Positions 21,900 to 31,500 of a DNA stretch of 64,000 bases are shown one piece after another. Every line of letters begins with the position of its first letter. Position 1 is the stretch's first letter. The notes beneath the pieces are model-generated. The model was given only the letters and a program-made list of their open reading frames with translations, did not search any database and was not told the origin of the DNA. The translations under genes and the position numbers were made by a program. Location: contig NC_082406.1 of assembly GCF_004011695.2 (NCBI RefSeq), positions 930,001 to 994,000 on the forward strand, in the 5' to 3' direction. Source of the DNA: Ascochyta rabiei. Lineage: Eukaryota > Ascomycota > Dothideomycetes > Pleosporales > Didymellaceae.

Positions 21900-23400
21900 G
21901 CACTTTGTACAGCGTCTTTAGGTTACTTCCCCTCCTTTAGCACGCACTTACTTCTTTGCCTTCTTACTATTACTACACGCCCTAAACTTAGTTAGAGTAG
22001 TTAATTAAAGGCCTTCCTTAGCTGTTAGGACTCCCTCCTGCTATAATTACTTTCTTTTATGCGATTTACGTCGCATAGCAGCCTTATTTGCTGCTTAAAG
22101 CCTAGTAATCTCCCTTTAAGCTAATACTAGCTTATACGCTACTATAGCTGCGCCTTTAGTAAGCTTTTTAAAGGCCTTAACTATTAAAGTTAGTAAGCTG
22201 CTTACATGCCTTTAAATCCTCTCTTAAACTAGTGTTAATTGCGACCCTAATTGCAGGGTAGTGCTTAGGGTTTAGGACTGCTAGGGCTTATCTTCTATAG
22301 TAGGTAGTAGTAGGGTACGTAGGCAGATATCAAGACCTATTATAACCTGTTCTAGGTTAAGAGGGACTATTCTAGCGCCTTAGAAGCCTTCTTAGATATT
22401 GCTAGAAGTAAATATCTCCTTATAGGCGTCTATAAAGTATAGTAGGAACTTAGTTTTAGTAATATAAGTAATATAGTTATATATAAGATTCTTAGCTTAG
22501 CGCCTATATACCTTCTTTAGAGGGGTAAAATAACCTACATCTAGTAGTTATAAGAGGTAAGATAAGTGTAGAGGCATACATAGTATAACAATCTTTACTT
22601 TCTTACAGTATTGTTAGAAGTTAAGGGAGTTATAGCTCTTGTAGCTGTTAATAAGGAGCAGCTAGTGCACTCTTTAGGTGCGCGTCTTTGTATAGGCATT
22701 AAAGTGCTTTAACTAGTCTAGACTAAGCTTGTTAGTAGTCTATCTGTTCTTAGAGACTCTAATAACCTAGTTATAGGTCAGATTGTCCTCTTTATACTAG
22801 GCAGAGAGGTAGTTACAGCCTTTAAAGATAATAAAGGGTAGAATAGCCTACCCTATACTATTAATGCCCTATATAACTGTTATCTACTCTTAATTACCCT
22901 ACTATACTACCTTTAGCTGTCCTTAACGCTCTAAGCCTATAATAACTACTCCTATTAATATCTAGCCTATTATAAAGCCTATCTTATTAAAGTTGTACAT
23001 GTTATTGTTCTAGATACTATACTTAGCTTTAATATTTGCTATAAGCCTAAACTAGCCCCTAATAATCTCTAGATTCTTATAGAGGGCTCTCTTGTAGTTA
23101 TACTTACAATTAAACCTTACTTTAAGGTTAGGGCGGCGCTTAATAAACGTGTTAGGCTAGTTTATGCTAACATAGCCTATATTACGCTTAGCATATAAAG
23201 AATTAGCTATATTAGCTATAGTAGCTAGCTAAGGGGTAAATCCTTGTATATCTAGCTTAAGGATATACTTAGCAATTACGTCCTCCTTAGTCTAGTCTAT
23301 AATCTGTTAAACTAGCGTATAATTAGCTTGTGTAGGTTGTTCTGTATATTAAGCGTGTAGTGTGCTGTAAGGCGTGTTATATATAGCTGCAGCGCGTTAT
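21900..23400 (-). pseudogene. Transposase relic of the inner element (DDE, Fot1/pogo type)
   Basis: Limits are approximate. On the minus strand the frame contains YNFNKIGF (family form YNxDExGF; the Asp codon at 22988-22986 reads AAT), then FKGCNYLSA and YKEDNLTYN, then LKHFNAYTKTRT, LLLINSYKSYNSLNF (family form LLIxDGHxSH; the Asp codon at 22649-22647 reads AAC), and VILCMPLHLSYLL-LLDVGYFTPLKK. The two catalytic positions are in the same frame 336 bases apart, with only stop codons between. Both catalytic Asp codons have become Asn by G-to-A, and many TAG/TAA stops are present, so no protein can be made. Confidence 0.85.
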
Positions 23401-23516
23401 ACAGTAAGTATTACGTCTTATTTAATTGCCTAGAGCGCAAGCTGTATTGTAGCTTCTCTTAAGGGCGTAGATTAATGTTGTTGTTAAGGCATTGCGTGGT
23501 AAGGTGGAGGTTTGGT

Positions 23517-23573
23517 GTGGTCTTGGCAGAGTGATCCGCTCACCCGTTTGATCCGCTTACCTGTGGAGTACGT
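23517..23573 (-). repeat. Right inverted repeat of the inner element
   Basis: The less mutated arm; it lies in a short GC-richer patch (about 23490-23570) inside otherwise AT-rich sequence. It pairs with 21711-21767. Confidence 0.85.
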
Positions 23574-25118
23574 TATATAATATAAATAAGAAGGGCTTTA
23601 TAATTAGTATTATAGGTAGAATAAAACATATGTTTAGTAAGTATATATAGATAAAGGGAGAGATTAAAGCATCTATCTAGGATAGTAACTAAGCTTAGCA
23701 GACGCTTATAGCGTGTGTGTGTAGTAATAGAACAGTACTACTACTAGGCATTATCTATAAGTTAGCTAACGCTAGCATTAAATTAGACTAGGTAGCTAAA
23801 ATTAAGCTAGAAAAACACTCTGTAATAGTTATATTATCTTTCTTAGGGTAGACAAATAGGGATATAGGCCTTACCTAGCTTAAGCAGGTATTTAATTACT
23901 ACACTAAGGAGAAAGCACAAAGAAAGTAGAGGCTTTTAATACTAGATAGCTACAGATCCTACGTAACAATAGACTTTATTAAGTACTATAATAACTACAA
24001 GATCCTCCTAGCTGTTCTTCCCCCTTACTTAACCTAAACGCTCTAGCTGCTTAATATAGTACTGTTTAAGCCTCTATTAATAGTATACTTAAAAGCAGTT
24101 ATAATATATATCTATAAGGCTTAAAATAACACACCTATTACTAGAGTAGACTTCTTCTGCCTATTCTAGCCAGCGTAGATGTGTAGCTTTACTAAAAAGC
24201 TAATACTTAAGTTCTTTAAGGTAATAGGTATCTATCTACTTAATCCTAACATTATCCTCTACTACTTTGTTAAAACACTAGAGAGCTTAGATTTAGATAG
24301 GTCCTTATTGTCTATTTATAGCAATAAGGATTAGCTTAAAATAGAGATGTTGTTATAGCATGTAGTTAAAAACTAGAGTAAGAGTAACATTAAAAAGATA
24401 AGACAATTAATCTACTATATTTTAGTTAAAACCTTACTCCTCTAGTATAAGATAGATAGCCTTAAAAAGACTCTAAAGACACAGAAGAAGTACAAAAAGA
24501 AGAGTAAAACCTTAGACTTACAGTAACAGCAGGAGTACTATAGTAGTGCAGTGTTCTAGTTACCTAGAAAGGTTAACAAAGCACGCTTCTGTAAGCAAGT
24601 TAGACAACGTAAGAAGAAGGAGGAGAGGCTTAGAAAAGCTACTAGTAAGGAAGTAGCAGCTGCTAAGAAGCTAGTTAAGGAGAAGGAGAAGGAGGAGAGG
24701 CGTGTGGCATAAGAGGCAGCTAAGGTAGTACGTAAGAAGGAGAAGGCTAATACAGTAAATTAGAAGGCTAAACAGAAGGCTAAAAAGTAGTATTAATAAT
24801 AAGAGCTTAATGCTGTAAAAGCTATATAATTACTTTAAAAGGGTAAGAAGAAAGCTTTATAAGTAACCTAGCTAAAAAAGCGTTAAAAACGTGGTCCTAG
24901 GGATAATGTTGGTGGTTGTAGTCCCCCATCGCCGTCCCTAGCTCCCCCACTCAAAACCACATTACGTGGCCGCAACGTTAAGTTACCAGCCAAATTTAAA
25001 TAGTATATCTTTTTTGCAAGTAATTAATTAGTACTACACTATAAAATTATAAAATAATAGCTGTTGTAGGTGGCTCTATAGCCTTATCTAATTTTGAGCG
25101 TTGAGGTGGTTTTCGGTC

Positions 25119-25137
25119 GTTGCGCGCACGGACACGG
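25119..25137 (-). repeat. Right terminal inverted repeat, outer element
   Basis: Exact complement of 21161-21179; followed by TA at 25138-25139. Confidence 0.9.
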
Positions 25138-25457
25138 TAGACCGACAGACCCAACTCCAAACGCCATTAAACATTGTTTCACAGCAACAATGCCACTCAC
25201 TGTTCACTGATTCTTCTTTCAAGAAAGAAAGCAAGGTATATTAATGCTTACCACCATCGCTGCAACCTCTTTCAATCGCCCCAACTCGATTTTCTAGTCT
25301 AAGACAAGAGAATAGCAACCTGTACAAGCACCTGACGCACTCGAAAAGCCTCTATCAAGAACGAAACCCCGAACATATATCTTGAAACCTCTCTCACGCG
25401 ACCCACAAATCCTCTCACGAATCTCCTCTCTGTCTCTCTCTCTCCATAGCTACCAAA

Positions 25458-26444
25458 ATGACAACCCAAAACAAGCATCCCCTCCCCACTCCACCCTTCT
25501 ACCCCATCCCCAACATCAACAACCTCCGCGACGCAGCTCTACATCCGCTGCCCACCCCCCATGGCAAGCTACGTCCCGGCCTCCTCTTCCGCAGCGCCGA
25601 CGTAAGCAAGCTCGACCTCTCAGGCTGGCAAGCCCTGCACGCCCTAGGCATCGCGCACGTCTTCGACCTACGCAGCAAGCCCGAAGTAGAGCGCGGACAA
25701 GCCAGCAGCGGCACGCAACCAGAGTGGCAAGCAGCGATGGAGAAAGCAGACGTGCAGCGCACCTGGGTGCCCGTGTTCAGCGAACAGGACTACTCGCCCG
25801 AAGGCCTCGCGGGGCGGTACGCAAAGTACATGGCCTCGTCTGTGCAAGGCTTCGTGGCGGCGTATCGCGATATCCTGCGGAGTGGGGGGGATGCGTATCG
25901 TACCATCTTCCTGTACCTTGCCAATCTGCCCGTGTCGGCTGCTCACGGCGCAAACGACACGCCACCGCGCGCCGCGCTCATCCACTGCACAGCGGGCAAA
26001 GACCGGACGGGGGTTTTCTTCGGTGTTCTGTTCGACTTCCTCGGCGTGGAGCGCGGCGCTATCGCGGAAGAGTACAATCTGACCGAGCTCGGATTGCAGG
26101 ACGTTCGTGAAGACGTAGTTGGGCGCCTTCTCCAGTCGCCGGGGTTCAGAAAGTACATGCTGAGTCTGATGACGGGGGAGGAGTTGAGCAAGGAAGAACT
26201 AGCCAAACTGATTGAGAAGGGGGATGCACAGGTGGAAGAGGAGTTGGCGGTTTCACCAGAGGTGCGCGAGGAAGGAAGACAGGCGGCGCTGAGGATGATC
26301 GGGGCACGCAAGGAGAGTATGCTCGCGACGCTGGACATGGTGGATCGCGAGTTTGGTGGGTCCGAGAAGTATATGAGAACGGTGTGCGGGCTGAACGACG
26401 ATGATCTGGAGAAGCTACAGAGAGTACTGGTTATCAAGAAGTGA
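25458..26444 (+). CDS. Tyrosine/serine protein phosphatase (Tyr_Phosphatase_3 family)
   Basis: A single-exon gene of 328 residues. The catalytic P-loop HCTAGKDRTG (residues 176-185) is intact, with Cys177 as nucleophile and Arg183 to bind phosphate. Upstream are NINNLRDAALHPL (the family's N-terminal NxRD motif), RPGLLFRSADVSKL and IAHVFDLRSKPEVE, which place it in the fungal/bacterial family of lipid- or tyrosine-directed phosphatases related to LipA and MptpB; the natural substrate cannot be told. The C-terminal third is helical. Met1 at 25458 is chosen because it follows a C/T-rich leader and is the first ATG of the conserved frame. The start is 320 bp from the right end of the transposon nest, so its promoter borders RIP-affected sequence. 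Confidence 0.92.
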   Translation: MTTQNKHPLPTPPFYPIPNINNLRDAALHPLPTPHGKLRPGLLFRSADVSKLDLSGWQALHALGIAHVFDLRSKPEVERGQASSGTQPEWQAAMEKADVQRTWVPVFSEQDYSPEGLAGRYAKYMASSVQGFVAAYRDILRSGGDAYRTIFLYLANLPVSAAHGANDTPPRAALIHCTAGKDRTGVFFGVLFDFLGVERGAIAEEYNLTELGLQDVREDVVGRLLQSPGFRKYMLSLMTGEELSKEELAKLIEKGDAQVEEELAVSPEVREEGRQAALRMIGARKESMLATLDMVDREFGGSEKYMRTVCGLNDDDLEKLQRVLVIKK

Positions 26445-26904
26445 CTCCCTGCAGGATCGTCCATGTTGTAGTGCTGGCGAACTTGGTCAAGCATTCGTAC
26501 AGAAACAGCTGGTCGGTCATTGCCAAGGCTCGACAAAGATAGAAGAAGAGGAAAGCCTGTGGGGACCTTGGTTGGTGTAAATCATGCAGGCTAGACTTAG
26601 AATCTCATACGCTGAATCTAGACAGTAATCTTTTCATTGAGTAGCAGGTTTTACCTCATCGTCTCAACCCATCGTCGATGACCTGATTATCTGTAATTGG
26701 GCAAGTCTTATAGACATAAACGCTTAGGACTGTCGACCTAGCAACTTTTGATGAAAGATGAATGGCTTCGAAATCAAACATCCGCCCACGCTGGTAGTAC
26801 TTTTAGACTGAGAAGTAGGAGACCAGGATACTGCAGAGACGAACAGCTATTACTCGGCATTTTTTTACACCACACTTAGGATGAGAAAATCAATGCGTGA
26901 TCGA
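26445..26904. other. Intergenic between convergent genes
   Basis: 460 bp of shared 3' flank between the phosphatase and the PQ-loop gene. No feature is seen. Confidence 0.4.
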
Positions 26905-28529
26905 TCACGATTGGACATCTGGGACCGGTCGGAGCACCAAAGTCTTCCACTTCTGCACAAAGCCCCTTTCAGAGACAGGAATCTTCTCTTGTGTATATGC
27001 GCCCTCAGTGCCCTCAGTAGCTGTGTCTGGTTCCTTCACTGTTTTAGGATTCTCAGAAAAATCACTTGGAACTTGGGGTGCGTGGCAAGCTTCGACATCG
27101 ACGACGGTCTCCGTTGATTCGGATTTGGGAAGGTTCTTCGAGGGATGCTCAGCAACGTATTCATCGTAAGTCTTTCCAGCTTTCTTTGCTTCTTGGCGAA
27201 TGTGTCGTACGCGCCAGAGCCAGATGGCTTGAGATGCGAAGATGCCCGTTTCAAGCAGCATACTATTAACGTCAGTAATAATCCACCAGTGACAAGAGAG
27301 CCACGTACCAAGCAATGTACAAGCTGCCACCGAGGGCATCAAACCACTGCTGTGCAACTAAACAAAATTAGTGGAAACTGATAGTATCTGGGGCGAGCAG
27401 ACTCACTGAGAGCCATCAGAGAGAAGAACGCTCCAGCATAGTCGATGAGCAGAAACCAAAAGTCTGTTGCAGTCAGCAGAAGATCGCTCACTGCACTAAC
27501 ATGCTACCCACCGATGCCAATAACTCTGCCGCTGCGTTTTGCGAGCTCGAAGTACGGTGGTATCAACCCAGCGATCTGGATGAGCGTAGCTGAAATCGCC
27601 ATAAGCATCATTGGCCACTTGACACCGCGATCATAAGGACCCTGGGCGTCGCAGATTAGCTATACAAGTAGACCAACGTCTCATCAATTACTCACCTGAA
27701 GAGCGAAGATCAGAATCACCTCCATGACTGCAAAGCTTGTCGCAAGAAGAATGGTAGCCACGGTTGCAGTCCAGGTTTTCCACTTGCTATTGATGCTTAA
27801 CAGCTGAACAGAAATCTGGCATTCGAACTTACTTGTGGTAGTAGAGCGTCTGCCCCCAGGAGATGAGTGTGAGACCAGCAAATGCTTGAGGCTGGAACTG
27901 AAGAGCAAAGCTGAAGTTCTGCTTGAGATTAGCCGCAAGTCGAACATGGTGGTGGATGTTTGGTACCTGTACAATAGCGTAAACACCAAATGGCACGCCG
28001 CCTATCGAAGTCAGTATGAAGCTGTGATGGCGGCACCAGTGACTTGCATATCGACCAGAGAATCAGCATCGATCCGGGTAAGCCTTCGGTGCTCTTCCTC
28101 TGGTAGTTGTGCCATATTCTGGACTTGTTAAAGGTGCTTTGTCAAACACTTGGTGCGACGTACTGTGGAATAATCTGTTGAGGTTAGTAAAGATGACAAG
28201 GCTTATGCGTGTGAGCTCATCTTACCTGAACACACCAGCAGCTGGGTTCGAAGCATTGTTAGTGAAGGAGTTCTCGGGCCATTGAGAGCGATACATACAC
28301 TGCAGTGTTGTTAGCAAATGAGAGACAAACATCATTGAGCGACTTACCAGTTCCGATCGTCTATGTTTGGCAGATACACATTAGTACAGCCACGCGTCTC
28401 GCTGTCGTCGATAAGGTCATGACTTACACCAAGCACATCTGCTGCCTACAGAAAGGTCAGCCCAGGCGAATTGGATTGTAGAACACTTGAGGCACTCACG
28501 GGCGGTATCGACACTTGTGGCCTGTCCAT
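26905..28529 (-). CDS. PQ-loop repeat seven-helix membrane protein with 14 exons
   Basis: I assemble 14 exons: 28529-28500, 28445-28428, 28360-28348, 28299 (one base), 28241-28226, 28174-28164, 28118-28048, 28001-27967, 27918-27833, 27786-27696, 27641-27512, 27463-27407, 27357-27309, 27262-26905; 966 bases, 321 residues. Thirteen introns of 45-67 bp interrupt it. The first PQ loop is VLGTIGTVCWCVQIIPQIW and the second lies at TLIQIAGLIPPYFELAKRSG; other landmarks are STEGLPGSMLILW, CGVPFGVYAIVQNF, QPQAFAGLTLISWGQTLYY and IDFWFLLIDYAGAFFSLMAL. The C-terminal 100 residues are cytosolic and acidic. Relatives move cationic amino acids or cystine at lysosome/vacuole membranes, but this fungal subgroup is uncharacterised. 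Two peculiarities: exon 4 is the single T at 28299, and the intron 28047-28002 has a GC donor (GCAAGT). Exon 9 could alternatively start three bases earlier. Confidence 0.85.
28002..28047 (-). other. GC-AG intron in the PQ-loop gene
   Basis: The frame joins LWSI-C-GVPFGVY only if the intron begins GCAAGT after ...ATA T and ends at ATAG. A GT donor two codons later (GTCACT) breaks the frame. GC-AG introns are a known minor class, usually with a strong AAGT following, as here. Confidence 0.8.
28299..28299 (-). other. Single-nucleotide micro-exon (T)
   Basis: Two complete introns abut around this base: 28347-28300 (GTAAGT ... GCTAAC ... CTGCAG) and 28298-28242 (GTATGT ... CACTAAC ... CCCAG). 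Including the T completes a Val codon (G-T-C) and yields GTIGTVCWCVQIIPQ, the expected first PQ-loop helix. Leaving it out breaks the frame. Confidence 0.75.
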
Positions 28530-31500
28530 AGTCGAATTATGTCTAACAAGAGGAGCAGAGATCGGGAGGGCAAAGATCGATGGCCACGGATCCGTCCGGG
28601 AGCGAGGGCACGCAACAGTAAAGTAGGCGTGGAAATCGCACTGGTGTCAAGGTGAGAGAGGGTGTGTTGTGGAGTGAGAGTGAGGTGTGGGCTTTCAGTC
28701 TATGAGATTTTGCGCCACGACAACGATGATGCAGACTCTCAGTCACTGCCGCGAGCTGTACTATTAAACAAAAGCAAGAACGAAGCCGGGGAAGGTACCA
28801 ACCACAGGGGCAGGCAGCAGCAATGCAACTAACCTGTCCCCACAAATATAGGACTGAACCCACAAACATCACTTGCAACGGTAATTGTGGCCCAGGGCTG
28901 GCTGCGGAAAAGGCGAATGTGTCTTAACGACAAACTACCAAACGACCTTTTTCTTAGCTCTGCCGCCGCAGTCGCGTGCAGAGGCAGTGGACGCGGCTCG
29001 AAAAAGATCCATGGTGAGCTTTTGGGTACACGCTAGAGTAGTTCAGTGACCGGGGAACTGCTGCCCCTGCATCCGCGCCGGAGCCGAACTGATCGCACGA
29101 AGCGATGGACTTCGCTAAGTGGTGAATGGCTTGAAGGGGCGTGCAGGGGGTTTGCTCACTTTCCTCTCGATCCGCAATTCGATTGGCGAGTGCAGTTTGC
29201 CTCTCGCATTTCCCCATCCGGTCTGACAAGCCACCCATCCTGATTGTGTTGGGATTGGTGACGGAGTGATTCACAGCTCTACTCTGAGACGTAAGAGTTC
29301 CCGGCATTGGCCGAGGAGACCCCGGCTACCGGCTGTGTGCGTCCTTTGGCAGAAGCCATTCTGCTTGCAGTCAATATCATCGACCCTTGTAACACGGCCT
29401 GAAGACGTCTCTGCGCTACTTAGGGAGGAGGGGATGTGACCTGCCGCGTGGCGTCAGATATCACGCTGCGAAATACTGTGCAATGCTCGCTCAAGCACGC
29501 GGAACGGTGCTTTGACACGGCGAATGAAGGAATGCTGTGAGACCCCCATGACCCGGTATTTCCGAGCCAGCACGAGGGATCTCCCACGCTGTGATGATGT
29601 CTTTACGATTGGCCGGCTTTGATGTTCGAACAAATGCCAGATGACGCTCGGTTGTGGCTAGCAGGAGGCTCTGCCATGTTCCCCATCTGAGCGTACGCCC
29701 CTGATGTGGCGGTTCCTGGATCCTACGGGCTTGCAGCGGTTTGCAGTACCTAGTCCTCGACTCATAGCACCGCATCTGGAGTATCGCTCTAGTTCAGTCC
29801 ATTGCTTGATATCACGATGCAGCCCATATACAGCCAGTATGAAGCAGAACAGGCAGCAGGGCCAAGTCTCTGCGACGTTTGGGGATATGCTTCCTGTCGT
29901 GATAAAGTTCTCCTCGCACCGACTGGTGGCTGGGTTATTGTGACTAAAATTTAGCTTGGACTTCCGCTGGTCTGGTCTACCAGATCTTTAGAGCCCGCTA
30001 GTTGCCCAGTCTTGGATTTCTTTTGCAACCGCGCAAAGCGCGATAAATCACAGAATCCCGAGAAGACGGGTCGTGGTGATGAGGCGTCTTTCCACTAAGA
30101 GACGAAAGGACCTGAGTATGCAGGATGTATGCAGCTCCAGCCGAAAGACCAATCAACGAACCAAAGTTCATTAACTGCTACACCTCGATGCACCGCTTCA
30201 TATCAAAGGGACGTTGCGCTCATGTCCGTCGCTTGTCGAGTATGCAGAGACCAGACCTTTGCGTCCCTTTTCCTGTTGCACATTTGCGTTAAGCCGCTGC
30301 TGCCGTCGCGACGTGTGCGTTTCGGCGCACTCACCGAACAGCATTCCTGAAATGTGGCACGACGTAGAATTCCAAATGGGGGCTCCCAGGGCCACGGCAT
30401 CGCTGGACTGAAGGACATCATTATTCCTGGTAACACCGCTCTCTTGTCGCACACTTCTTTAGCAGAACCAATGGCAATCGCGAGGGAGGTGGCATTCTGG
30501 CTCTCCGCACGGTAGGCTGTGCCGAGTTCTGCGACCAGCTCGTAAACTTCTTGACAACGATCGTATCTCTTGTTGATTTGTCTATATTGGCACCACGTAT
30601 CGGTGTGCATAGTACACGTTGGTAGGTCGAATGTGTAGCGAGATTCTCATTGGAACGGCCCGGACGATGGTGACCACGCCCTGGTATGCTACGGCAAGCC
30701 GAAGGTGAGAGTGACAACAGCAGCTCATTTTTCGACATGCTATGTTCTTCGGCACGTGCCAGAGCAATGGGTATCCCGCTGTGCATACGTGTGGAGATCC
30801 TAGACCAAAGAGAACAGACTCGATGGTGTGTCGGACAAGAATGACGAAGATGTCCAGGGTATTCGGACGGGTACCGATGTTGACGATATAACAGCTGAAA
30901 AAAAGGGTGTCAAGACTGGACAGTATGAAACCATCCATCTCTGCATACCTCTACAGGCAACACGGAAAGAGACCGTTCTCGCTCGGATAGCTCATAAAAC
31001 AGCACAACTTCAAGAATCGGTTGGCTAGGTCCTGCAAAAACTGATCTGTGTGGTGCATGTAGCCACCAAAAAGGGAGCCGATCGTCTTGGGCCGCTATGT
31101 TGGAAGTGGCGTGGAAGGGAGATTGTGCTGACTGCAGCTGTTCCTTCGAAGCTGTTCGATGAGCGGCAGCCGCGGCGAGAAGTCAGAAATGATATCACTT
31201 GAAAGAATATGGAAGCCTGTACGGCTGGCAGGTGGAGGACCCCTAGCGACAGATGTTGGAGACATCTGCATGCTTGTGCTGAGCTGGGCTGGATCAGCGG
31301 AACATGGTACAGGTCCCAGTCTAGCTGCAAGTGCCCCAGATTGATTTCCAAGACAGAAAATCAGCGTGAATCACGAGCGTGTCTGACTGTGAACGCTCAA
31401 TGGTGAGCTCATTAGCTCTGAAAATCCTCGCTGTTAGGTATTGTTCTCGCCACTGAGACATCAATCGTGAGAGTGTCAAATGTGCTGATGGCTGAGACCG

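Larger units (their letters stand above)
21711..23573 (-). mobile_element. Second pogo/Fot1-type transposon nested in the first, RIP-degraded
   Basis: A 1,863-bp element with inverted repeats of about 57 bp starting ACGTACTC and containing ACAGGTAAGCGGAT and ACTCTGCCAAGAC, flanked by TA at 21709-21710 and 23574-23575. It interrupts the outer transposase between an Ile codon and the YNxxKKGF motif. Removing it with one TA joins the outer reading frame exactly, so it inserted into an intact gene. Its own transposase is on the minus strand. The start ACGTA resembles other fungal pogo/Fot1-group ends. Both elements are RIP-degraded, so mutation continued or occurred after nesting. Confidence 0.92.
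21240..25003 (+). pseudogene. Transposase relic of the outer element (DDE, pogo/Fot1 type)
   Basis: Read in one frame from about 21240 to 21710 and again from 23576 to the TAG at 25001-25003, the translation matches a pogo/Fot1 transposase along its whole length with stop codons but no frameshift. Recognisable parts: an N-terminal HTH-like start (ATRFSVNCVTLA), PTREIIQNFALLVAQN, FINKYSI, YNINKKGF (normally YNxDEKGF; the Asp codon at 23585-23587 reads AAT, Asn), LLILDSYRSYVT with Asp kept at 23945-23947, KILLAVLPPYLT, LLNPNIIL, a Lys/Glu/Ala-rich tail, and the terminal RGRNVKLPAKFK. The many TAG/TAA stops stand mostly where CAG, CAA or TGG is expected, consistent with C-to-T and G-to-A change. 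It is inactive. Confidence 0.88.
21161..25137 (+). mobile_element. Pogo/Fot1-type DNA transposon, RIP-degraded (outer element)
   Basis: A 3,977-bp element bounded by 19-bp inverted repeats, CCGTGTCCGTGCGCGCAAC at 21161-21179 and its exact complement at 25119-25137, flanked by TA. It contains a plus-strand DDE transposase relic split by a second transposon at 21711-23573. Without that insertion it would be about 2.1 kb, normal for pogo/Fot1 elements. The interior is very AT-rich and saturated with TA dinucleotides and TAG/TAA triplets, the footprint of repeat-induced point mutation (CpA to TpA). Two short stretches stay GC-richer: the inverted repeats and about 24890-25000. The sharp change in composition at both ends coincides with the repeats, so the AT-rich island is exactly the transposon nest. 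Confidence 0.92.

Noticed and set aside
21161..25137. LTR retrotransposon as the source of the AT-rich island
   Set aside because: There are no long direct repeats or reverse transcriptase motifs; the ends are inverted repeats with TA duplications and the relic proteins are DDE transposases.
28242..28347. Split-donor twin intron (stwintron) in place of a one-base exon
   Set aside because: Using the split external donor G|TGTATG leaves 12 bases of exon 3 and puts the conserved VQIIPQIW segment out of frame.
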